Made by a program: the position numbers and the translations under genes. From Sphingobacterium sp. CZ-2 (GTDB taxonomy: Bacteria > Bacteroidota > Bacteroidia > Sphingobacteriales > Sphingobacteriaceae): a stretch of DNA of 64,000 nucleotides. Positions 58,030 to 64,000 of this stretch are shown piece by piece. The stretch is taken from assembly GCF_004526235.1 (NCBI RefSeq), contig NZ_CP038159.1, forward strand, positions 1,364,001-1,428,000. Reading direction: 5' to 3'. Numbering within the stretch: position 1 is the first letter of the stretch; each line of letters begins with the position of its first letter. The notes beneath the pieces were generated by a model. It searched no databases. It saw only the letters and a list, made by a program, of their open reading frames with translations, and was not told where the DNA came from.

Positions 58030-59037
58030 TTAATCGGTTATAAGATAGCTCTTAAATCCAGAAGAAAAGGCTTCTTTTACTTGCCCGGCCTCTTCGTAGA
58101 TTAAATAAATATCCATTTTATTTTTTTTATTCGCAAATGCAATAGCATCGGAAGGTTTCATGGCCATGAATACATTGTCATAGGCATCGGCATCCATCGC
58201 ATTTTCAGCAATCACCGTCACGGAAATAATATTCGATTGCAGTGGATAACCTGTTTTAGGATCCATATGGTGGGAAAAACGATACTTGTCTACCGTTCGG
58301 TATTTTTCATAGCTCCCAGAAGTGGTAATGGCTTTATCCTGGAGATTGATCACATAATCAGGAACAGCGCTGGCCTGTTCTGGTCGAGCAACCAATACCC
58401 GGTAGGATGAATCGTCTGGCTTCTTTCCGAAAGTCCTAATCTCCCCGCCTACCTCGATGATAAAACTGCTGATCTTTTTGCCCTTCAAGAAATCGTAAAG
58501 TACATCAACGGTATATCCTTGGGCAATTCCATTCAGGTCGATTTCAACACTTGGTAGCTTTTTAATCAATGTATTCCCTCTCCTTTTCAGCTTGTCCATC
58601 CCAACCACCTGAAGCGTTTGTTGAACCAAAGTGCTATCCGGAAGACCATCCTGTTTCTCCGTTCCAAAACCCCACAAAGCAACCAAAGGCTTAACCGTTA
58701 TATCAAACCGCCCCTTGGATTCCTTATTGATTTTGAATGATTTTTTAATGACCTGAAGCAAGTGCTTGTCCATGTCGATCTTGCTGCTGGAAGCAAGATT
58801 AAAGCTGGATATCTTGGAATCCTGCTGATAAAGGGACATGGAAGCATCGATCACCCGGAAAATACTGTCGATCGATTCCACCTTCACCCGTGCTGCATCG
58901 GCATAATAGCTGATCGTATAGGTTGTCCCCTGCGCCTTGCCAAAAAGTTCAAAACGCTCTAAATCAGAAATTGGTTGTTGGCCATAAGCCGAACAACCAA
59001 TTACCATCAATAGGATCGAACCTAAAATCCTCAACAC
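58030..59037 (-). CDS. apbE: FAD:protein FMN transferase, ApbE lipoprotein
   Basis: Attaches FMN covalently to Thr/Ser of target flavoproteins at the outer face of the inner membrane (335 residues). The lipobox is VIGC (Cys15). Motifs: GKAQGTTYTISYY, VEIDLNGIAQGYTVDVL, FIIEVGGEIRTFGKKP, and the Mg site DADAYDNVFMAM. The start codon is GTG (59037), 2 bases after the Gfo/Idh stop, so it is within the operon. No obvious FMN-acceptor protein (RnfG/NqrC type) is seen in the window. Confidence 0.92.
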   Translation of the reverse strand: MLRILGSILLMVIGCSAYGQQPISDLERFELFGKAQGTTYTISYYADAARVKVESIDSIFRVIDASMSLYQQDSKISSFNLASSSKIDMDKHLLQVIKKSFKINKESKGRFDITVKPLVALWGFGTEKQDGLPDSTLVQQTLQVVGMDKLKRRGNTLIKKLPSVEIDLNGIAQGYTVDVLYDFLKGKKISSFIIEVGGEIRTFGKKPDDSSYRVLVARPEQASAVPDYVINLQDKAITTSGSYEKYRTVDKYRFSHHMDPKTGYPLQSNIISVTVIAENAMDADAYDNVFMAMKPSDAIAFANKKNKMDIYLIYEEAGQVKEAFSSGFKSYLITD

Positions 59038-59039
59038 TA

Positions 59040-60353
59040 TTAAATATATTTTTCCACGTTGATACCAGGTACCGCTACTGGATAAAGACCATCCGCATTC
59101 GGAACAATCTTCGGCTGCGCATCAAATGAATATTGTGCCGGCATGATATCGATATTGGATTGCATTGCCTCATCCCATTTGATTACCTTTCCGGTATAAC
59201 AAGCAATACGACCAATAATACCTGTTAAAGTACTGTATGCGCCATACTCTGCATTATCAAATTTATATTCTCCGTTGGCAATAGCAGCAAATAACTCTTT
59301 ATGCTCTTGTTGGTAGGCATTCGGATTGCCTTTAGGATCATGACGATAGATTTCCTTTCCTTGCGCATCCCAAAGGACAGCTTGGTTTCCTGCAGAAAGG
59401 TAAACCCGCCCTTTTGTTGCCTGGAAGGTCTCATCCACTCGGTTGGAAATTCCCTCGAAGTGTCTACACTGACTGTAAACCACGGCGCCATCATCATAGG
59501 TCATTTCAATCGCGAAATTATCATAGATCTCTCCATAATCCTTTCCATCACGATGGGCCCTGCTTCCTGTTCCCTGGATGGAAACCGGATATTTTCCTTT
59601 GATCCAGTTGGCAATATCGATATTGTGAACATGCTGTTCTACAATATGATCGCCACACAACCAGTTGAAATAATACCAGTTACGCATCTGGTATTCCATC
59701 TCTGTTTGTCCAGGTTTGCGTGGTCTTACCCATACACCACCTGAATTCCAATATACCTGCCCCGACACCACATCGCCAATAGCGCCATCCTGAATGCGTT
59801 TGATTGCTTCCCGATAGTTTGTTTGGTAACGGCGTTGAAGTCCAACAACAACGTTCAATTTCTTCGCTTTCGCTTCTTTGGCAGCTTCCAACACCTTACG
59901 GATACCTGGAATATCAGTAGCAACAGGTTTTTCCATGAAAACATGTTTTCCTGCTTTTACAGCTGCAGCAAAATGGTCCGGACGGAATCCCGGAGGAGTC
60001 GTCAAGATTACCACATCGGCATCTTTGATGGCGGCTTTATAGCCGTCAAAGCCTACATATTTGCGGCTATCCGGAACATTGATCTTGTCCCCAAATTTCT
60101 CTACTAAGGTTTTATGAGTAGCATCCAAGTTGTCTTTGAAGGCATCTGCCATCGCTACCAACTGGATATTTTGGCCTGAATTGAAAGCATCAAATGTTGC
60201 GCCTGTCCCGCGACCTCCACAACCAATTAATGCCACTTTGATCACATCGCTTCCCGCAGCGAACACTTGTCCCACAGAACTTGCAGTTAAAACTGTTGCG
60301 CCTGCCAGTGCTGAAGAAGATTTTATAAAATCTCTACGTTTTAAACTTTCCAT
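59040..60353 (-). CDS. exported Gfo/Idh/MocA-family oxidoreductase
   Basis: A 437-residue protein with a clear Tat signal (LKRRDFIKSSSALAGATVL, cleavage near VFAAGS). Rossmann loop ALIGCGGRGTGATFDAF, TTPPGFRPDHFAAAV and MEKPVATDIPGI (EKP) follow. HIVEQHVHNIDIANWI supplies the active-site His segment. It is a second member in the same operon, about 28% longer than the cytoplasmic type, and probably acts on glycosides or keto-sugars in the periplasm. Confidence 0.9.
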   Translation of the reverse strand: MESLKRRDFIKSSSALAGATVLTASSVGQVFAAGSDVIKVALIGCGGRGTGATFDAFNSGQNIQLVAMADAFKDNLDATHKTLVEKFGDKINVPDSRKYVGFDGYKAAIKDADVVILTTPPGFRPDHFAAAVKAGKHVFMEKPVATDIPGIRKVLEAAKEAKAKKLNVVVGLQRRYQTNYREAIKRIQDGAIGDVVSGQVYWNSGGVWVRPRKPGQTEMEYQMRNWYYFNWLCGDHIVEQHVHNIDIANWIKGKYPVSIQGTGSRAHRDGKDYGEIYDNFAIEMTYDDGAVVYSQCRHFEGISNRVDETFQATKGRVYLSAGNQAVLWDAQGKEIYRHDPKGNPNAYQQEHKELFAAIANGEYKFDNAEYGAYSTLTGIIGRIACYTGKVIKWDEAMQSNIDIMPAQYSFDAQPKIVPNADGLYPVAVPGINVEKYI

Positions 60354-60392
60354 TTAAGGTTTAAATTGAGTTAATGAAATATATTAGGTTGA

Positions 60393-61358
60393 TTAAAAAT
60401 CCTTGATTGGAGCCTTATCGTAATAAGCCATAATCTCCTCATGGCTAGGCTGCTTAACAGGTCTTACTAAACGCATCCCTACAAATGGCGCCTCTGGGAA
60501 CCACCAATTCGATTTTGGGATCTGAGGATCCAACTGCTTCCAGAAAGGATCTGAAAAGTGACGGGCAGCAGACCGTAGATCAACCGCTTCACTTTCATAA
60601 GAACCGCCACGAACGGAATGTGCGTATAAAGTAGTTGGCACATTCACCGGATTATCCGCAACTTTCCCTTCAAATTGCTTGTAATAATCTTCTTGATATT
60701 GATCATAGGTCCATTCGCCTACATTGCCATAGATATCGAATAATCCCCATGGATTTGCCTTCTTCTGTCCTACTTTCGCTGTTTTGCCGCCACTGTTGTC
60801 TTTGTATACGGCAAATTCACCTAACTTGCTGGCATCATCGCCAAAGAAATAGGCCGTTTTACTTCCTGCTCTCGCAGCATACTCCCATTCCGCTTCTGTT
60901 GGAAGGCGATAGAACACCCCTGTCCTAACGTAAAGCCATTTACAGAATTGAATAGCATTATAATGGGTCATCGCCAAGGCTGGTTGTCCATCCTTGCCAT
61001 AGCCAAAAGTCATATCCAAATACGGTTTGGTCGGTCTGGTCACTGCATCTACGTTGGCAGGCACCTTTCCACCATCCGATTTGGTAACTTCGTAATCTTT
61101 ATATAAAAATGGTTCGAAAATATTCCAGGTAACTTCATAGGTACCCATCCAGAATGGGTCAATTTTTACTTTGTGAACAGGCTTTTCGTCAGCTTTAGCT
61201 GATGTTGCACTCCCCATTTCAAATTCACCGCCAGGGATGGCTTCCATCGTGAACTCCAGACTAGTTCCATTAATTTTTTGTGTGAAACGCTCATGTTTAG
61301 TTTGAGCCTGAGAAATCTGCATTCCTGCCAATAAGGCAAAGAATAGTACTTTTTTCAT
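60393..61358 (-). CDS. formylglycine-generating-enzyme-like protein without catalytic Cys pair
   Basis: A 321-residue exported protein (signal MKKVLFFALLAGMQISQAQ) with the FGE-sulfatase fold: AIPGGEFEMGSATSAKADEKPVHKV, DPFWMGTYEVTWNIFEPFL, YRLPTEAEWEYAARAG, NPWGLFDIYGNVGEWTYDQY, SVRGGSYESEAVDLRSAARH. The C-terminal region, where aerobic FGE has two active-site cysteines, contains none. It is thus probably a binding or structural relative (as in gliding-type or C-type-lectin-like members). It is first gene of the operon. Confidence 0.85.
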   Translation of the reverse strand: MKKVLFFALLAGMQISQAQTKHERFTQKINGTSLEFTMEAIPGGEFEMGSATSAKADEKPVHKVKIDPFWMGTYEVTWNIFEPFLYKDYEVTKSDGGKVPANVDAVTRPTKPYLDMTFGYGKDGQPALAMTHYNAIQFCKWLYVRTGVFYRLPTEAEWEYAARAGSKTAYFFGDDASKLGEFAVYKDNSGGKTAKVGQKKANPWGLFDIYGNVGEWTYDQYQEDYYKQFEGKVADNPVNVPTTLYAHSVRGGSYESEAVDLRSAARHFSDPFWKQLDPQIPKSNWWFPEAPFVGMRLVRPVKQPSHEEIMAYYDKAPIKDF

Positions 61359-61460
61359 AAACTGTAATGAATAATCCTTAAAATAAAAAATGACTAAGTC
61401 TAGCTTGATTAAATTGCAATAAAGATAAGTAATATCATATAATTATTGATAACAATTCGG

Positions 61461-62411
61461 TTACAGTAAGAAAGAATTCAAAATTTGATACCAAAAATAG
61501 GTGCTTAGCAAACTAATTGGGATACTCAAGCCGATCACACTGTTGCCTAATTTAGCATTCAATTTGAATTGGTTGATCACGATACTGGTGGCTACCAAAC
61601 TCGGCATCGCCATTTCAAAAATAGAGATGCTGATGATCTCCCCTTTTGCCGACAAGGCCATGGCCAGCCCAAAGACAATAGCTGGTGCAAGGAGCAATTT
61701 ATAGATTAGGGCATAACAGATCTGGAGAACCTCACTTTTTTGTATGGCAAAGTTCAATTGAAGCCCAATGGAAAATAGGGCCACGGGAGATACTGTAGAT
61801 GCTAAAACAGAAAAGAAGTCATCCAAGGGACTGATATCGATCAATTTGGGAATGGTCAAAGCCAACAAACAGCCGATCAGCGGTGGGAAGGTTAAGACAC
61901 GTTTTAAAATAAATGCTGCCCCCACTTTCTTCTTAGGCTTGAGCGCGCCTTTTGTGGCCAGTATGATCCCAATGGTCGACAAGAGAAAAAAGGTCATCTG
62001 GTCACTGACGATGCCGATGGGTAAACCCTCTACCCCAAAATAGGCTGTGATCAATGGAAAGCCAACAAAGGAGGTATTACTAAGCCCTCCCACCAACATC
62101 AGGGTATGGCTAGACCGCTTTGACAATTGAAGTTGCCTGCTCAGCAAATAGAAAAATCCAACACTGCCTAATAACACAATTAATGGACATAACATGGTAA
62201 ACAACAAGTTATTATCCCATTTCAGATGAGGTAAAAATCGAAATGACAAGGCTGGTAGACCAAAATAGAGCACCCAGGCATTCAACGCCTTAAATCCATC
62301 CTTGGCCACCCAATTCATCCGCCTACTGAGCACGCCAGCAGCCAAACAAAATATGATGAGTATAAAATTGGACACAGCCAAAGTTATTACTATTTTTGGG
62401 CTCTTTATCAT
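61461..62411 (-). CDS. AEC-family auxin-efflux-type transporter
   Basis: A 316-residue inner-membrane carrier with about ten helices. The family-typical broken helix is seen in ALNAWVLYFGLPALSFRFL and GGLSNTSFVGFPLITAYFG. Bacterial members move small carboxylates such as malate or malonate. It is transcribed toward the sugar-oxidation operon but separated from it by 102 bases, and divergent from the PagL-like gene with only 9 bases between the starts. Substrate unknown. Confidence 0.85.
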   Translation of the reverse strand: MIKSPKIVITLAVSNFILIIFCLAAGVLSRRMNWVAKDGFKALNAWVLYFGLPALSFRFLPHLKWDNNLLFTMLCPLIVLLGSVGFFYLLSRQLQLSKRSSHTLMLVGGLSNTSFVGFPLITAYFGVEGLPIGIVSDQMTFFLLSTIGIILATKGALKPKKKVGAAFILKRVLTFPPLIGCLLALTIPKLIDISPLDDFFSVLASTVSPVALFSIGLQLNFAIQKSEVLQICYALIYKLLLAPAIVFGLAMALSAKGEIISISIFEMAMPSLVATSIVINQFKLNAKLGNSVIGLSIPISLLSTYFWYQILNSFLL

Positions 62412-62420
62412 TAACTGTTA

Positions 62421-63569
62421 TTGTTTTACTACGTGAGGCTATTTTTCTTATTCCTATCATCATTCCTAATCCCCTCTTTTCTTTTTGCTCAAGTAGAGGA
62501 AATCAAAGAAAAAATTGTAAAAAGCCCGTTGGTATTGGAATTTGAGATGGAGAACGGTGGGATATTGCAGCAAAAAGGATTAAAAAACACCACCTATGAG
62601 GGGGCATATTATAACGGTTTGAACCTTAAAGTAGGTTTTAAATCAAGGGCAAAAAGAGATCAATATTATCAGGTATATAATTATCCGATCTACGGTATCG
62701 GAATTTATTCCAGCACGTTCAACTCTCCTATTATCGGAAGTCCCTATGCGATTTATGGTTTTGTACAAACACCTATCTATCCGAAGGAAAACAGCAAATG
62801 GAGCTATGACTATCGTTTGGGGTTGGGGCTTTCTGGAAATTTTAAACCTTATAACGCACAGGAAAACCCTCTGAATCTAGTTATTGGATCGAAGAACAAT
62901 GTGTTTATTGATTTGGGGATACGGGCGCAATACCGCTTGACAGACCATTTAAAAGTGGGAGCTGGATTGGCATTTCATCACTTTTCAAATGGGGCACTTG
63001 CACTGCCCAATAAAGGCGTGAATTTGATACCGGCTACGGTATCGGTTAATTATCAATTTAATCCGGATGTGAAGATCCATAGGGATTCTGTCCTGGAGCC
63101 TTTCAGCAAGAAAATCTATTATCATTTGAATTATGGGGTTGGTTTTAAGCAACTGCGGGATGATTTGGATCATCGTTTTTTCAAAACGACCTTGAGTGGG
63201 TATGCGAGTAGGTTTGTTTCCTATAAGTGGCGATTGGGTGCGGGGGTGGATCTCTTTTATTCTTCGTCTGGAAATGATGAAGAGATTGCTGGGGATAAGT
63301 CGGGGGAATTAGCATCCAAGTTGTCGGGAGGGCCTTCGTTTTATGTGGCGCATGTATTGAATGAACGATTGGTGTTGAATGGGAATGTGGGGTATTATAT
63401 TCACAACCAACGGTTTAATGGGGAAATTAAGAAGTTTTTCTTGAGGGCTGGCGCGAGGTATTATGTGTATAAGAATTTAAATGCGGGGGTTTCTATTAAG
63501 GCGCATATGGGAAAAGCAGACTTTATAGAATGGACGCTGGGGTATACGTTTAATAGGGATTATAAGTAG
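62421..63569 (+). CDS. PagL-like lipid A 3-O-deacylase / acyloxyacyl hydrolase
   Basis: A 382-residue outer-membrane barrel enzyme expected to trim an acyl chain from lipid A. Signal peptide RLFFLFLSSFLIPSFLFA-Q. Catalytic His-Ser motif in LAFHHFSNGAL, typical for PagL. The start is not ATG: TTG at 62421, or GTG at 62433, which would begin exactly at the signal peptide. An extra C-terminal barrel-like part (from about 220) makes it about twice the PagL length. The 3' part is C-poor on + (63361-63480: about 35 G, 10 C). Block C follows. Confidence 0.82.
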   Translation: MFYYVRLFFLFLSSFLIPSFLFAQVEEIKEKIVKSPLVLEFEMENGGILQQKGLKNTTYEGAYYNGLNLKVGFKSRAKRDQYYQVYNYPIYGIGIYSSTFNSPIIGSPYAIYGFVQTPIYPKENSKWSYDYRLGLGLSGNFKPYNAQENPLNLVIGSKNNVFIDLGIRAQYRLTDHLKVGAGLAFHHFSNGALALPNKGVNLIPATVSVNYQFNPDVKIHRDSVLEPFSKKIYYHLNYGVGFKQLRDDLDHRFFKTTLSGYASRFVSYKWRLGAGVDLFYSSSGNDEEIAGDKSGELASKLSGGPSFYVAHVLNERLVLNGNVGYYIHNQRFNGEIKKFFLRAGARYYVYKNLNAGVSIKAHMGKADFIEWTLGYTFNRDYK

Positions 63570-63587
63570 GATTGAGTGAGGGGTCCG

Positions 63588-63873
63588 CGTCATTGCAAGG
63601 AGGTCGGTCCGTCATTGCGAGGAGGTCGGTCCGTCATTGCGAGGAGGTACGACGAAGCAATCTTTCTTTCCACTTGTCATGCTGAGCGAAGTCGAAGCAT
63701 CTACATTTGGTACCCGAACAGATCCTTCGACTGCGCTCAGGATGACATGAAGGAAGATTGCTTCGTTCCTCGCAATGACGAGTTAAGATTGCTTCGTTTC
63801 TCCCAATGACGTGGGCCTCGCAATGATTAAAGATTGCTTCGTTCCTCGCAATGACGGGGGCCTCGCAATGACG
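63588..63873. repeat. palindromic repeat block C
   Basis: This belongs to the same repeat family as A and B. The left side has the GTCATTGCGAGGAGGTCGGTCC unit with a 22-bp period (starts at 63589, 63611, 63633). The inner arms GTCATGCTGAGCGAAGTCGA and GATCCTTCGACTGCGCTCAG are followed by several CCTCGCAATGACG half-units. A 77-codon frame across it is an artefact of the repeat. Confidence 0.88.
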
Positions 63874-63875
63874 TT

Positions 63876-64000
63876 CTACTTCCCAAATAAATCAAATAAT
63901 TTCTTTCCGAAATTCTTATCCACCGTAATATAAGAAGGATAATAAATATTCTGCCCGGCAATATTAATCGAAGGCTTAATCTTCAGCGCAATAAACCCTT
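63876..64000 (-). CDS. C-terminal end of a protein cut by the window edge
   Basis: On - the last 41 codons before a TAG (63876-63878) read GFIALKIKPSINIAGQN, then IYYPSYITVDKNFGKKLFDLFGK. Beta-strand-like alternation suggests a soluble or exported domain, but no family is recognisable from this piece. Its stop lies 3 bases from repeat block C. Confidence 0.55.
   Translation of the reverse strand, partial: GFIALKIKPSINIAGQNIYYPSYITVDKNFGKKLFDLFGK

Noticed and set aside
63576..63809. A 77-codon frame rich in Arg/Cys/Asp
   Set aside because: It lies wholly within repeat block C; similar frames arise in blocks A and B on either strand.

Overview
The window looks like a chromosomal segment of a Bacteroidota bacterium, most likely family Sphingobacteriaceae (Sphingobacterium/Pedobacter-like). 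Supporting signs are the fused SecDF, a short adenylate kinase, an Obg that ends without a C-terminal extension, the DUF2400/WbqC/HI0933-type gene set, promoters of the Bacteroidota form TTTG-N17-22-TAnnTTTG, a SAM-I riboswitch ahead of metY, and the scarcity of Shine-Dalgarno sequences. Naming the genus is inference. No phage, CRISPR array, plasmid or conjugative functions were seen.

Layout. 1-8.8 kb: glycosyltransferase, secDF, a thioredoxin-like lipoprotein, GAPDH and a GNAT on +, then a DUF2400 protein, obg and adk on -. 8.9-10.3 kb: two identical tRNA-Arg(ACG) genes enclosing two 5'-truncated genes (PepSY membrane protein and AraC regulator) that look like the scar of a deleted siderophore-uptake locus. 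10.4-17.8 kb: hydrolase, patatin, TetR plus nitroreductase, acetyltransferase, an intergenic pair of repeated hairpin leaders, an outer-membrane protein, WbqC, an LpxL-like acyltransferase and a GT2. 18-25.7 kb: ligA-dapA, a repeat block, then the methionine operon metY-metX-hom under a SAM-I riboswitch. 26-31.4 kb: a sigma54-type response regulator, RNase P RNA, and a PAP2-GtrA-GT39 envelope operon. 31.4-37 kb: HI0933 flavoprotein, Gfo/Idh, argS, and divergent speA. 37-38.8 kb: a complete IS1182-family element sitting exactly in the loop of the speA terminator hairpin. 38.9-51.6 kb: two tandem paralogous small proteins of unknown function, a metallo-beta-lactamase-fold hydrolase, an M3 peptidase with an HMA-AraC fusion, a TPR protein, lon behind a sigma54-type promoter, a FUSC-like protein, rnhA, nnr and an acyl-ACP thioesterase. 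52-61.4 kb: a nine-gene - strand region coding for exported sugar-oxidising enzymes (GMC dehydrogenase, its subunit-3 partner, two Gfo/Idh proteins, a TIM-barrel isomerase, an ApbE flavin transferase, an NHS-type permease, a formylglycine-generating-enzyme-like protein) and an AEC transporter. 62.4-63.6 kb: a PagL-like lipid A deacylase, a third repeat block, and the end of a - strand gene cut by the window edge.

How genes work together. dapA, metY, metX and hom belong to the aspartate-family amino-acid pathways; argS and speA share arginine as substrate and diverge from a common control region. The 52-60 kb cluster fits periplasmic oxidation of sugars or glycosides at a ring hydroxyl (3-keto type chemistry) followed by isomerisation and uptake; the substrate cannot be read from sequence.

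Most unusual signals. (1) Three imperfect palindromic repeat blocks (20.9, 51.6 and 63.6 kb), each the centre of a sharp local GC-skew reversal: + strand G-rich and C-poor on the left, C-rich on the right, even where the right-hand gene is also on +. (2) The IS in the terminator loop. (3) The deletion scar between duplicated tRNA genes. (4) A covarying tandem hairpin leader with no obvious gene behind it. (5) The small tandem paralogues at 39 kb.
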